From: Epiperipatus broadwayi
Lineage: Eukaryota > Onychophora > Udeonychophora > Euonychophora > Peripatidae
Direction: 5' to 3'
Assembly (NCBI GenBank): GCA_028023455.1
Contig: JAQFVV010000055.1
Span: 4,992,030 to 5,056,029 of the forward strand
Length of the DNA stretch: 64,000 nt
How positions within the stretch are numbered: position 1 is the first letter of the stretch; each line of letters begins with the position of its first letter. The position numbers were made by a program, and so were the translations under genes. Shown piece after piece: positions 1 to 13,489 of this stretch. Below the pieces are notes generated by a model that did not search any database, was not told the origin of the DNA, and saw only the letters and a list, made by a program, of their open reading frames with translations.

Positions 1-1631
1 TTATTATAAATTGATTCAATGCATTTTCTAAAGGAGATATATATTTCTTTGTCCTTAATGATAAGTTAAGAGACTCACCATTGTTCTCATTTAATTCGAG
101 CATAGACAACCGCATAGTTTAAAATAGTGCTTTTTTAGTCTTTAAGATGGTTGCTCTTTCTTTCTGTGTTGGGAAATGACCAGTAAATATCACACAAGAA
201 GGATATATCTCAATACAAATTGATTTTAAAGTGACTTATCATAAAAATGTGCATCCATAACAAAACATGACGTAAAGCGGCAATAAAACACATTGGTTGG
301 ATAAGTAAACATATTGCATAAGAGAAAGCTAACTGGGATATCTTATTTCTAAAAATTATTTATGAAAAGTTGTCAAATGAAAATTTAAATAATATTTTAC
401 AACAGACTTCATTTTAAAAATTTACTAGGTATTTTTGGAATATAATTAAGGGTCTTAAAGTTACGCTTATAGAAAATCTACAGTATATCCAAAGATTAAA
501 ACTGTTGGTTATAGAAATTTGCTAAAAGGGAAGTTTTGCTTTATAAATATCATTCAAATCTCTAAATTCTTCCCATATTTATGCTTTCAGAGAATACTTA
601 GTTTATATATAAAATATTGAAGTACAGATGGTCGCTTAGTAACAATAAATCGGTCCCATGTGTGACTTTCTAGATATCACACTATGAGTACACAGACTAA
701 TATAAGAGCAGTTGCTAGTTTTCACCAATACTGAATAATGTATAATATTGGTCATAAACTATAGATGGCGCTTCCATTACTACACATGCCGCATTATTTT
801 ATTACGCAGATAAAAAAAAACATTGATGGTTTTCAGCTATTTTATTTATTTATTTATTCCAGTTTTTTTTTATAATCACATTTAAGACCTATGATTGTAT
901 TTAAGTTAATATAAATATATGTACTATCATATAAAGTTTTGTGTTAGGAATAGATTTAGGGCTAAAGTTTCCAGATTGGATTCTCACCTAAATGATGTAA
1001 ATAATAACTTAGTTCGACTAATCGCATGCAGCTGCTAAATGCTCAGTATGCCATTAGGAGGCTCCACTTGATATGACTTCCTAAGCAATTCTTCAGCAAT
1101 GCCACTTACATATGAGTAAGGACATTGCAACTTCAAGGTGATCCACAGATACGTTTACATATAGAACACGCTGATCCATTATTCTGTTCCCTAGATATTT
1201 TTTATGCTTTTAACTTCTACAGAAAATTTTTCTTTCTGAAATAGTTCAATATTATCTCTAATTGTAACTGTCCACTGTATTCTTTGCTATATCTTCCCAA
1301 TGGAAACTAACAATATTGTACCTCTTTAGAATGCTTTTGAAATAATCCTTATAATGTAAATGGGATCCATCTCTCCCACTAAAAATATGCTTAAGTCTAT
1401 AAAATATCTTTTTAGGAAATCTCGCATTGTTCATTTATTTCTCATATCCAACTGAATAAAAATGACTTTATATATTGAAAGTATGCTAGGCAGTAATAAA
1501 ACTGAATATTAAAGAAACTACCTTTTCTGTGAGTATATTCATTAAATAGCAAATATTAAAGGGACTCAGAAAAGAAAATTAGTAATAATTGAAACATCTT
1601 TAAGTGGAATTTTTCTGATGCCTTTATATTT

Positions 1632-1751
1632 TACCAATACGTTGTCCAAGTTTATATCCATACAATAAATTACATAAAATAACTCTATATGTACCAATAC
1701 GTTGTCCAAGTTTATATCCATATAATAAATTACATAAAATAACTCTATATG
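1632..1751. repeat. 60-bp tandem duplication (two copies)
   Basis: Two adjacent copies of a 60-base unit beginning TACCAATACGTTGTCC differ at very few positions. The duplication sits inside the decayed LINE, so it is younger than the LINE insertion. Confidence 0.9.
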
Positions 1752-1861
1752 CAGCTAATTTAGTTACAATAATTATTTCTCAGGGATGAAATACTCTATC
1801 TTTTAATTAGTTAAAAGTAGTAGCATATTGGAGACTGTGTTGCACCTTAATATTTAGGTTC

Positions 1862-2103
1862 TCAAACACTAAACATCACATGATCATCATTACTTATGCT
1901 TACATAAGCTGTTAAAAGAGGCAAAACTCTCCATACAGTATCGCCAGATCCAAGGCTCCTCACTGATGAAAGCCACAAGCTAAAAACTAGTCCGGAGATA
2001 TTGGATGAATGGGCAGTAGATAAGGATTTTATGTACAGACCTTGAATCCATTGATTACTCTTGCTTACACTAAATGGTGCTATTGTGTAGAGAGTTGCCT
2101 CTG
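1862..2103. mobile_element. Foldback-family element inserted in the LINE relic
   Basis: It carries the window-wide foldback motifs (CATCACATGATCA, GCAAAACTCTCCATACAGTA, CACTGATGAAAGCCACAAGC, CCATTGATTACTC). The flanks AATATTTAGGTTC at 1849-1861 and AATATTTAAGTTC at 2104-2116 form a 13-bp direct repeat with one mismatch. The insertion splits the LINE thumb region. No open frame. Confidence 0.75.
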
Positions 2104-4299
2104 AATATTTAAGTTCACCTTTCTACTTATAAAACTACCAAGATATGTAAATTGGTTTGCATTCTCAAGTTGATCATCCAACCTAAAAGTTGCTGAGAGT
2201 TTTGCTTCCATTACTGACTGATAAAGAACTTGAATTTTTCAAACTTTAATTAAATACATTCTGTAGATCATCTTTTGAACTGGAAAAAATAACAGAATCA
2301 TCAGCTTATTGTAACTTTTAATCAATTTCAAATTAAAAATTCCACTGTGATTTCTTCATTAGGCTGCCTATAAATAGTTCCAAAGACCACTGTCATAAAA
2401 AATGAAATCAATGTTAAAACAAATACTCATCCTTTTTCAATACTAGTCTTAATTTTAAATGACTCAGATTTTCAGCCTGTAGTAATAATAATTCCTATCA
2501 TTCCATCATATGTAAGCTGTTTAATATGAATAAACTTTGGTGGACAGCCAGTTAATTTCAAACAATGCCACAGACCTGTCCTATTATTTGAATCAAATGC
2601 CTTGACCAATAAAAGCAATGTATAAAGAGGTCTTTTATTCCCAACACTTTTCTTGCATTTTCCTGGCAGCAAAAAACATGTCTATAATGCTTCTTGATTC
2701 TCTAAAACTACATTGAATGTTAATCATTAATCTATGACTGTAGGCAACATTTTTAAGTTAGTCCTTGAAAGTATTTTTGCTGCAGTAGAAACGATATTCC
2801 ATGATAATTACCACAATCTTATTTATTCCTTTTATGCTTATAAAACGGGACAAAAGAAGCATACTTAAGATCAGGCAGCACAACTTCGTGAGCCCATATA
2901 TTCCTAAAAAAATTTCAGTATTTTCAAAGCTAACTTATCACCACTATATATTTCAAAACTTTTCATATTTTATCAGAACCTGCAGCCTTTCTAATTTTAA
3001 GGTTATAAGGAGGTATTTCGATTTCATTGAGTTGGATATCTAGTAGATAAAATCAATACAGAATTAAGTCATCATCTCAATTCTTTACATCATTCAAAAG
3101 ATGATCAAAATACTCCTTCCACCAGTTCAAAATATTACCGCCATCTTATAAGAGAATATCAATGCTGGATTTAATAAGGTTGTGATACCATTTCTCAGGT
3201 CCATATGTTGCTTTCAGTGCATCAAAAAAAAAAAAAGATTAAAGCTTGATCAGCAAATATCCATTGCAGTTGTAATCCAACAATCATTTTTAATCCTTCT
3301 CAGTTATTGAACTTTTTGCCTTAAAAATTTATAATTTATTATGAAGCACCACATTTAATTTATTATTCTGGCAAGATGAAAATGCATCCTTGACCAAAAA
3401 TCATTTATGACTCTTCTTTTTAGTGAACCAATATATTTATTTGTATTCTTAACATGCTCTTTAAGAAAATTTCATGCCTCAGTATTATAATAATCTTGAA
3501 GGTCCATATAAGTAATTTTAGTATTAATAGCTGCTGAAATTTCATACTTATTGTAGATACAATTATTTTGCCGAAATCCTATTCCTTTAAGATAATTCTA
3601 TAAAACTTTATATGATATCATTAATAAATTTATTTTATTTATATGTATATACATATAGTTAAACAGATAAATGTATCTTTAAAAAAAATAGAAATTACAT
3701 ATACGGAATCTATGTAAATAATGAATTTGTTGCATCATCGCATTTCTACAATTAAAAAAAACAAAAACAGTAGTGAGTTCAAATTCTTTATAAACTGCAA
3801 CACACCAAACAATTATAGTGTGGTAATTTCACATTTTAGTGTAATTTTTATAAGCTAACTAACAATTTATATAAGTTTTAGGAATTGTCTAAACTGTTAT
3901 CAGCCTTTAGCATCCTGGTAACAGGTGTTATGCCCTCTTCAACACTTCTCTTACTTAAAGATTACCATGAAATAGGACAATCATCCCACTATATCATTTC
4001 TGGCTTTTTTTTACCTTCATAAATGCATATATTTGATAATCTATACCATGTGTTTTTCTTATAAGTTATTCCTATCCATGTTCATTTTAGCAATTAAATG
4101 CTTGGATAATTTTGATGCTTTTACTATTTTTCTTATCAATCTATGAGATTTTTACATTTTAATATTTTCTTTTCCAAAAAAATAAAGAAATAATTGTAAA
4201 ATTATATATTAAATTTTCATGGTTGGTAATTTTTTTTAAATTTCTGTTATAATGGGGGGTGGGGGATTGTGCAAAATATTTATTTTTTAAATGACATCA

Positions 4300-4445
4300 A
4301 TAAATAAAGTAATCAAATGGTTTGTTGTTCAGGAGTTTGTAAGAAGTTTGAGAACCGGAACTGACAAAGCTGGGCTACAATCTGTGAGCCTGGAGCTCCA
4401 GAGGCTGCGACCCTACCCCTGTGCTAAACCATATAGCATGATCTA
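4300..4445 (-). mobile_element. tRNA-derived SINE copy
   Basis: This matches the common SINE of this window. On the minus strand it has a tRNA-like head, then CTCAAACTTCTTACAAACTC and a short 3' end after GAACAACAAACC. Copies recur on both strands with the shared tract TTCATAAGAAGTTTGAG. Confidence 0.65.
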
Positions 4446-5061
4446 CCAGTATTATAATTATTTTATAAATCTGTAACGTCATCTTTCTTCTTTTCATATT
4501 ATATTATACTGAAATATAAAATGTTCTATTCTGCCAATTAATTGTTTGTGCTTAAATATTCAACTCATTCGATGGTGGTACATCACCAGGGAACAGCAAT
4601 CTATTTTTTGGTTGTTTTTAAGTATGACATTCTTTATTACAGTTCGTTATTACTGAAAAACATTTATCATTTACATGTAATGATTATCATCATAATGTTT
4701 CAGCTTTGACTGAAGTTTTTATTAAAAAAAGGTGTTATCACCTGATTATAGCGCCTTTTTTTATTATGAGTATATTTAACATTTTCAAGTATTTAAATAC
4801 CATTAAATTGTAATAAGGTTTAAAGAATAAAATTCTTATAATTTAAATTTTTTTTTGTCACATCTAAATTTTTTAGGAAACTTTATATAGAACTGCATGC
4901 CGGCCTTAAAGTGCCTGTGGGGTAAATACATTTATGCCTGTTGATAAGTTATCCCAGCTGCCTTTCTGCCAGAAAATTGAACATATATGTACTATGATCT
5001 TTTCATCCATAGATAATAAACTGTTTTTTTTTTAAAAACATTTGATCATAACAGATGGTAA

Positions 5062-5278
5062 TCAACCACTACACATACACTGTACATCTTAAAGCAAGTA
5101 TTTTGTTGAATATGAGGAAACTCTGGATCCAAGCCACATGATAGAGACTTTGAAAAGATAAGAGTAGTTGTCTTATCTTTGTATCTAAATGCAATTATAT
5201 AGGCTAATCTTAAGTTACTTTACATTCAACAAAACACTGGCTTAATATGGCAATACAGTGTATGCATAGTAGTTAATT
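5062..5278. mobile_element. Hairpin (foldback) element, MITE-like
   Basis: The outer arms at about 5062-5113 and 5223-5278 are complementary: CTACACATACACTGTA against TACAGTGTATGCATAGTAG, and TTTTGTTGAAT against ATTCAACAAAA. A second inner palindrome surrounds AAGATAAGAGTAGTTGTCTTATCTT near 5152-5178. No coding potential. Its sequence is unrelated to the abundant foldback family. Confidence 0.6.
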
Positions 5279-5699
5279 GTTTTTTTATAATTACAATTTG
5301 AAACTGTGCTAGTAAATATCTTAGTCAATTACATTTAATCATAACAGTACATTTGTTCATTTTCAAATAAATGAAGTATTAGAACATTCTTGATCAAATA
5401 TTTTGTATTATGACTATATTTTTCTACAAAAAACATATATTTCAGCTAGTAAATATTTTGAAAATTATTCCAGATAAACCCATTTTTTCTATCGTTGTTA
5501 CCATTTCGCCCAAGATTTCTTACTTTGGCCTTTGTTTATACTAACATGTTTAATGTGAAATTTCAAAATAGATATCTTACTATCGATTTAATGAGTTTGA
5601 ATATAATTAAACCAGAAATCTTTGCCTGACTGAGATTCTTAATAATTTTAAAATTTTATTTTTTCTTCTTCTTAACATTTATTATATTTCATCTATTAA

Positions 5700-5797
5700 G
5701 GCTACAACCTTAAAACTATGCGCCTGAAAAAAACGACAGTAGGGACCTCTGCAAATCTTTAACACAAGATTTATTTAAAAGACAAGTGGTTGTAGCC
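5700..5797. mobile_element. 98-bp MITE with 10-bp inverted ends and TTAA target duplication
   Basis: The ends GGCTACAACC and GGTTGTAGCC are perfect inverted repeats, and both are directly flanked by TTAA (5696-5699 and 5798-5801). TTAA duplication is the hallmark of piggyBac-type insertion. The internal part (GGGACCTCTGCAAATCTTTAACACAAG) is related to longer repeats at 27133-27370 and 32704-33126. Confidence 0.75.
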
Positions 5798-8578
5798 TTA
5801 ATATATATTACGTTACGTAATGAGTATGCACTTTGTAAATATAATTATTATATTTCATCTAGTTTTTTTTTACTTCTTATATTCATATTATAGAACCCAT
5901 GTGCTAGAGGAGAACTATTTTACAATATTTGGCATAATATTATCATATTGCTTACATAATTAAAAACAATACACTTAGCCTGTTAAAAGTAAAGTAGATT
6001 TATATTGTGAAAAATAATAATTCAGAATTGATAGTCCTACTTTTCACAAGCCTTCCTGTTTTCTGGGATTGTGCAGACGTTTAAAAAAATAAAAAAGATG
6101 ATACAAATGAAACCTATAATTCTTGGTTTTCTAGGTATCTATTCTCAACAACCTTCACATCTTGATGACAGTATCTTATCTAAGATATTAAAGCTTTGTT
6201 AAGCTTAGTAGATTTGATTGTATTTATTACAAAGATAATGGCATTCTATGATCTCTCTTGCTATATTTAAAACAAATATCTATCCATATGAAAATATTAT
6301 TACATGTGATCATTACTATATTTTATATCATTTCTTTGTCCTGCATGATTTAGACCAGTAGTAGAATGGCTGACTTTCAATCTTAAGATCAATGAATTGT
6401 AGCTTAATTCTATCACCTTTGATAATCAAATTTTAGGTGAATTCCAAACAACAAACTATTTGAATATTTTATTATTATTATTAATTTCACTTCTTTATCT
6501 GATAAACCTCATCAGGGTAATCCAAAAGTCACAAAATTGTGGAATTATATAGTTAGCCAATTAATGAAGATTTTTTATTCAAATATGTTCTAAAAATTAT
6601 TTAGTCTTTTTCTTTTTTAAGAAATGTTCTAATTTCATTAGACAATCTTAGCTTTCTTCCATTAAATTTTGCAATTATTTTTCATTAGTTTCATTCTACT
6701 CCTTGATATTTTGTATTTTTCCCCTATATGTTTTGTTATTTATCTGAAAGTTTGTGATAATACAGTCATCTTCTGACCACTTTGACTAAATTTGCATTCT
6801 TCTTCAGAAATCTGTTTTATCCTTTATTTATTTACATATATTCCAGTTACAGTTATTAATTATTATATATACATATTAAAGAGTATATCAACTATAGAAA
6901 ATTTCAAGAACGAATAATTATTATTGAAATGTTCAGAAAGGTTGATTTATCTTTTTACACTCAGTAAAATAAGATTATTGATTCAGATTAATGTGTATAT
7001 ATTAATTTTTTACACAAAATTAATATGGCATCCAGGCATTTGCAAGTTTGGTTATTAAGCAATGATGAAATATAGTAATGAATCATTCTCAGAGATTTAA
7101 ATGGTTATTTAAAAAGTAATTATATCCTAATTATGCTTGCATTTTTATTCATATGTACATTTGTTATATTTTTTAGGTTATGTTTTCTATACATAAACAG
7201 TAATTATAATTGTTTCGGTTGAATTTGCAGCCTTCTTCAGATATCTGTAAATATTTTATTGCATTATAAAGTGTTAAATATCAACTTCAAATACATTTTA
7301 CTTTTGCATTTCATAACTATAAATAACAATTAAAAAAAAAAACCTATATATAAAAAATAAAACAATTGTTAGTATATGAAAACTGGAGGTTCAGCCAAAA
7401 CAGTTATGAGAAGTAAATGTAATTGCTTGATAAAGTGCAAAAATTAAAAAAATATATTAAATTGAAGAATAAGAAGATAGTCAACACATTGAATCTACAT
7501 ATATACACATATGATGTAGAAATGCTCTGAATTAATGAAATTCATTATAATTTTATTGATCATGTATTCTGGCTTTTTTTTTTTTTGTACATATTTATAA
7601 TCTTCTGTTGGTAGCATTTAAAAATATTTATAAATACTTCATATTGCAGCTATTACTATAAGATACATTTTACTGTGCAGCTATTTTATTTATTTATTTA
7701 TTTATTTTATTAAAAAAGACTAATATTTATATATGTGAGTAGTTATTAAATCACGTGAACAATTTTTTCCCCACAGAATAGTTTATGGTGGAGTCTTGCA
7801 AATGTTAATGTTTATTTACATTCTTTCTTATGTAAATTGGTATTATGTGATTTAATAGTTTTACTTACATATTTACATTTATATGTGTAATTCAAATTTG
7901 CAAATGTTTGTTAACCTGTGCATCAAAGTTGTTTCTTACTTCTTTATAATCTAATGCTAAATGGCCTTTCGGTGAAGTTCAGTTTGAATTACAAATATAA
8001 ACAAAGAGGGAAAATCCATATTTATATGTGTAGTAAATGTGAGTGAAACAGTTTGTAAATATTTTAAAAGAAGTTATGAACTTGCCTTTAAAAAGTGTGT
8101 AATGAAAACAAAAAATATTAGTACTTAAAGTGGTTTATTTACACTTGTTTTTGATGAGATTTGGATAATACTTATTATTCTTAATATCAAATGTTCACAA
8201 TGATTTTATTTTCTGCCCTGTAAGAGAATAGATTTTTTTAAAAGTATCAGTATTCTTTTTATTAGTTTATTATGTTATGAAATTCTGTCAAAAAATAACA
8301 ATTGTAAATATTAAAAATACTGTATAAGATTACAATAATAATGAAAATCCACTATATTAAGCACTGAGTGTGCTGAGATTTATAATAGTTATGAAAACAA
8401 TGCATGATCGGAGGTTAATTTCCTTCTGCAAGATTATAATAATAAATAAACATTGATGATTAATTTTTAAAACTCATTTGTTTTTATTTCTAGTAAATTT
8501 TCACTTGAATGACAGTTTCAATTTAGCAAAATAACTGAAAAAATGATATATATTATTTATTGATTAACATTGCTTCCT

Positions 8579-8670
8579 TGCATAGTTTAGTGCAGTGGTA
8601 GAGCACCAGTCTCAAGAATCGCAACTATGCTCAAACTTCTTACGAATTCCTGAGCAATAAACGTTTTTAT
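8579..8670 (+). mobile_element. SINE copy, internally shortened
   Basis: The tRNA-like start GTGCAGTGGTAGAGCACCAG is followed by the family tail CTCAAACTTCTTACGAATTC and CTGAGCAATAAACG. The middle of the head, including a clear B box, is missing. Confidence 0.6.
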
Positions 8671-10887
8671 TGTTGTCTCATAACAAATATTTTTACATAT
8701 TTTTTTTTATTCTTTGAAACTTTAATTGAAACGATTTTTGGCTGCTGAAATGATTGGTGCAAGTTTGATGGTACTTTCACAGTTGATGGGAAAATACTTG
8801 AGTACCAATTACAATTAGATAAACATAAATAAATTAAAAGCTGACATGTTTTTATTCAATTAGAGTAGCCATCTTTAGGAGAATTATTCCAAAATCAACT
8901 TTTAACCCATCTGCTTCACAACAGTTATATATATAAAATTAAAGAATAGGAGACAAGAAAGTCTTCAAAGAAGACTGTTAAGCAAACAAAACGTCATTAC
9001 TTAGTAAAAATTTAAACATTGTAAAAAAAAAAAACAACTAAGCATTTAAAACAAAGTTTACTTTATGTTGAATAAAATGCAATGATAAAATAAATAAAAG
9101 AAGTGTTTAAAAATAAGATATTATGCTAAAACAGTGTTAAGAAGATAGAAAATAATAGGGAAATACTCCTAACATTTGTTTCATAGATTACTTTGATTGT
9201 TCTAAATATTTTTCACAGAAAACACATGCAATGCAAATTATCATATAATTTCAGCTTGGAAGTTTGAGACTAAAGGTTGTCGTTTATGATTTTATATAGT
9301 ATGCATATTACTTTATTAGCAAGAGACTATTAAAAGCTATGAAACCATTCTTATGTAGACTATATATATAAAAGATTTCCTTTTAGAAATTTTAAATGAC
9401 AATTTTTGATTTATTACTTTGATCCATATAATTAATTACGAGACAAACAGCAGCTTTTTAGAATGTACGAGCAACAATTGCGAATAACAGCTTGAATAAA
9501 CAAAATTAAATCTAAAAAAAAAAACAATAAAGATGCTAAAAAACTATTTTAATTTCTTGTGAAAAAAATTACTTTTCCAAAAATAAATCTTTTAAAATTA
9601 CGTACATATACTGATTAAAATAAGCCAGTAATCTATATCTTTCCCGATTAATAAAACGATGTAGAAAATTTTAAATTACTAAAATTATTCAAAATACCAT
9701 AATATGAGCATTTTAAAATGGTGAAAAGAATAATGGTATAAATTAAAATAATTATTATTTAAAAAAATAATCCCGCAGGATGTTTTTGTTCTGCCATTTC
9801 ATTTTATACAAACACCCCTCTTTTTTCTTTTTTAAAAATCAAATGTAAGATTCCAACTGTGTTTTATCCATAAATATATGTGCCTACTGTTTTGAAAATA
9901 TAAATAAAACATTTTATGCCATTAAAAAAATCTTTTCTCTTACAAATTCTATCTTATATCTGCATTTGTCTTGTATATTTTTGCCATATTCAAAAGCAGG
10001 ATTAACTGTGGCAATTTTTTTTTAAAAAAAAATGTAATAATTAAACATTTCAAATAAGTATTTCTGAAATATTTTCATTTGCATCTGTTTCTGTTAATTA
10101 AAAAAATTATACCTTATTATTTAGTAGTCAGTATGTATGTCAAAATGTGACTGATAAAAATCCAATCTGTACCGGTACAAAATAAATATGAAAATTTATT
10201 CAGTATGTGTAATTATGATAATTATTGACATTATTATTATTTAGGCAAACTACATTATCAAATATTTAGTTTGCTAGATCTCTTAAAAAGCTTCACAACT
10301 TAGTTGTGAATACAATTAGAACTAAAAGTATTGAATGCTCTTTATTCATACCTTTGACATCATACATTTTAGATAAATATTACTAATGATTTGTAAGACT
10401 AGAAATTATATTATTACTAAACCAGATATAATATTTAAATGTAATTCTTAACCATTTACCTCTTTGCTATACTGTTGGTTTATACACAAGTAAATTCATA
10501 AAGACAATTTATTTGTTATATTGAAAGATGCTATAAAATGAAATTTGATAATTTTATATATACATTCTATAGCAAATAAAAGAGTTAATCACTATTACTT
10601 TTTGGATTTCTGTTTTACACTGGCTTACAACGATTATATTTGTATATGTGCAAACATATACATTCCAGTAAAATCAAAAAGTAAAGACAATTTATTTACT
10701 TTGAAAACTACAGTAATGTTAAAATTAAATGCGTGTATAGCTAATAAAAAATGAATTGCCTTTACTTTCTGAATTAATAATGTCATATATATATATATGT
10801 TTACCTGATATATATGTATTATGTTTATGACTTTATCTTTTTTATTGCATTGTCAAATCCATATAATATTAATATTATCTTGTTTTT

Positions 10888-11003
10888 TTATTACTTTTTA
10901 CAACCCACTATTGACAGTTTCGATTGCCCTATTCTTCAGAACTTTTGGGGCAATCGAAAACTTCAATAATCGGGTTGTAAAAAACATTGTAAAAAGTAAT
11001 AAA
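10888..11003. mobile_element. Hairpin element with long inverted arms
   Basis: TTATTACTTTTTACAACCC and TTTCGATTGCCC on the left are complementary to GGGGCAATCGAAA, GGGTTGTAA and TTGTAAAAAGTAATAA on the right, around a loop of about 15 bases. Weaker complementarity may extend to about 10855 and 11035. Confidence 0.65.
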
Positions 11004-11041
11004 GAACATAGATGATATTATTATGCTTATATATACATAGT

Positions 11042-11210
11042 ACCATCACATATATCTATAAAATAAACCGATAAAATATTAGCAATCTATTGTCAAGATG
11101 ACCTCAATATCTGATAAATGGATTCCTTTGTATTATATATCGAAATTACCTAAACAGGTTGCTAATATTCTACCGATTTATTTAACCGTTGGCTGTTGTG
11201 ATATGATTTT
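11042..11210. mobile_element. Second hairpin element adjoining the first
   Basis: Left arm 11042-11090 (CATCACATATATC, AAATAAACCGATAAAATATT, AGCAAT) pairs with right arm 11158-11210 (GGTTGCTAATATTCTACCG, ATTTATTTAACCG, TTGTGATATG). The middle is unpaired. It differs in sequence from its neighbour at 10888. Confidence 0.6.
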
Positions 11211-11825
11211 CATATGATAACCAATTGCTACTTTTGGTTTAATATTTGCAACATACAGCTATATATGTGTTTAATACATATATATTCTAGATTTATCTAC
11301 TTGTAATATATATGAATGAAATATTGCTACATTTTTCTTGTATTGATTTGTGAAATCAATTAACAAACATTAAAAATACTTTTGCAGATTGCTTTTCATG
11401 TCTAATAATTATTGGGGCAGTGAATGATTATGAATGTGTTGTGGTCCAAATAGCCTTACTGATATTGAAAATTCATTTGCTCTGAATAAGCCCACGTTAT
11501 AGATTTATAATAATGCCCTTTTTTTTTTAAATCAAGATATATTTTTAATTTTATTCAATTTTTATAAGACGATTTATTTTGTTAATCATATTGCTTTTAT
11601 CAGCGAATGTGCTATAAACAAACACACACATGTATATACAAACTGCAAAAATATAATATCATCATATACACACTGTGTATATTAGTGATTTTAACATTTT
11701 TTGAGTCAAAACACAGAATTACATCAAATTATTTTATAAAAGATCCAAAGTCAAAACTGACATTTTACATAAATAAAAAAAAACCTTTCAATATTATGTA
11801 TCAAATTTCTGTAACCAAGACAAAC

Positions 11826-12180
11826 TGACGTCACATTTTTATTGGAGAAGAAAAAAAACTATACTGTACTTCTAGACGAATACGTCATGGTCTACTAAAT
11901 CATGAAAATAGTTTATTGTATATTAGTAATAAACTCAGCACGTGTTTAAATTCGGCACATATATATAACTTTCTATTAATTAAACTATCACGAGATGACT
12001 GGTTAATTATACGATTCACACATGCTATTAATATACTATATGTAATGTTTAAATTTTTTTAAAAAAGGTAATATTAAATTTCGGTTATATTTTAAGAAAT
12101 AACTTTTATAAATAGCAATATTTGTGTGTGTGTGTGTTTTGAAAACCATATGTGTTATGTCACGTGGACTTTGACCAATA
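11826..12180. promoter_or_regulatory. Cluster of promoter-like motifs (CRE, E-box, CCAAT)
   Basis: A palindromic CRE, TGACGTCA, lies at 11826-11833. It is followed by TACGTCA near 11881 and, near 12160-12180, by CACGTG with an inverted CCAAT-type TGACCAATAAT nearby. No gene start was found next to it, so the grouping may be chance. Confidence 0.2.
12123..12137. repeat. (TG)n microsatellite
   Basis: A short uninterrupted TG run. Confidence 0.9.
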
Positions 12181-12692
12181 ATATTTTGACAATATGTTGA
12201 CTGCAGATAGTAAAAAACTGAATTGCGTTTAAACTGTCAAATCAGTATTAAAAGGTGTGGTTCAATAAAGTATAGCAGTTATAATGTCTGTAAAGCCGTT
12301 ATTTTTATACTTAATGTTAAACTAGGGCATATGAAATTAATTCGAAAGGCAACTTATAAAAAAAAAAATCCAATATTATAACGCATCACTCCCAACGATT
12401 TCATCCTCAATACTGAACCGATCTTCCTATTAGAGATATTAATTAGGGTTAGAGAGGAAAAATAAGCATTAAAACAACTCACAATTTTATGCAATATGAA
12501 AAATATCCTCAATGTTTCTTCAAGCTTATATTCCCTTTCCTATTCTTTGAAATTTGTACAGCAATTGAAAAGCAAATCAACTTCGAAACAAAACCGTTTA
12601 TTAAGATTACGGTGATAGATTGACCTCAACAATTTATGAATATTCATTATGTAATTAAAAAACAATTTATAAATATAAAGACATGATGCCCC

Positions 12693-12711
12693 CGCACCCC
12701 CCCCCCCCATG
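12693..12711. repeat. C-rich homopolymer tract
   Basis: A run of C with single interruptions (CCCCGCACCCCCCCCCC), conspicuous in AT-rich DNA. Confidence 0.9.
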
Positions 12712-13129
12712 TAAAATTTAAATTAACTTGATTATTCGATAAAATAACTTTTAACTATTCGTATTTTAAGTTAAAATTTCATTTTAATAAATGTATTGCA
12801 GATAGCGTCGTTTTTTAAAGTGTACTATACAGTACTTAAAATTTTTGGAACAGAGAGTTTGGTTTTGCTTTTTTAATTTCGTTTTATTTTTGAAAGCTGA
12901 GTAAACAAAATTAGATATTTATAGAACTATAACAATTAAAAATATTGCACAGGAGTCCCTAATAATTTCTAAATAAATAGAAATAATATTATTACTAAAG
13001 AGACATGGAAACAACTTATCTTTACATAACATCACTTTCCATAATAACTCATTTTTAATTGAAATGTAAAATGATTAATTACCAAAATCTCCTGGACAAA
13101 TTATTTACACAGTCTTCAATCTTTCAATA

Positions 13130-13152
13130 AATAATAATAATAATAATAATAA
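13130..13152. repeat. (AAT)n microsatellite
   Basis: Consecutive ATA/AAT triplets. Confidence 0.9.
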
Positions 13153-13321
13153 ATTTCTCAAATTTTAATGAGTGACCTGTTCTTGATAACAATAGATCAC
13201 AATATATTCTCTTAAAGAAATTCATTTTAGTAAAATTAAGACATTCAAAAATCAAATGAACATTAATATAAAAAGAATGTTATGACTGAATTAAAAATAA
13301 TAAAAATCGAATAGTTAATTG

Positions 13322-13485
13322 CTTACGAATTCATAAGAACTTGGCACATTGGAAGTAACAGGGCAGAATAATTGGTTTATTGACTTGAAAGGTCATAAAA
13401 AGTTTGAGCATGGGAAGTAATAGAACTGGTCCATCATTTATGAACCTTGAATCCCAGAGTTCAGCCCTGCACAAAATAATAAATC
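13322..13485 (-). mobile_element. SINE copies, one partial and one longer, degraded
   Basis: Two successive tracts resemble the SINE tail: GAATTCATAAGAACTTGGCAC, and GGTCATAAAAAGTTTGAGCA followed by CCTTGAATCCCAGAGTTCA. The second continues toward a tRNA-like head on the minus strand. Confidence 0.5.
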
Positions 13486-13489
13486 ACAA

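Larger units (their letters stand above)
1130..3560 (-). pseudogene. Non-LTR retrotransposon (LINE) reverse transcriptase relic
   Basis: Read on the minus strand, separate frames give an ordered set of LINE RT blocks. A linker (FFDALKATYGPEKW, near 3220-3180) is followed by the start of the RT domain (KAAGSDKI, WAHEVVLPDLKYASFVPFYKHK and CGNYHGISF, 3000-2790). Next come the palm (VKAFDSNNRTGLWHCLK and GCPPKFIHI, 2610-2520), an ADDSVIFSS block equivalent to the YADD catalytic site (about 2310-2270), a thumb-like LENANQFTYLGSFIS (about 2175-2130) and a C-terminal block ending in a WED motif (about 1400-1270). Frameshifts and stops are everywhere, so it is dead. It is interrupted by a foldback element at 1862-2103 and a 60-bp duplication at 1632-1751. 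The clade is not resolved. Confidence 0.8.
3600..10850. other. AT-rich stretch, no host gene recognised
   Basis: Apart from the SINE at 4300, the hairpin at 5062, the MITE at 5700 and degraded SINE pieces at about 6345-6440 and 8579-8670, I see only low-complexity AT-rich sequence, short homopolymers and a (TTTA)n run near 7683-7708. No splice-bordered open frame stands out. Confidence 0.6.
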
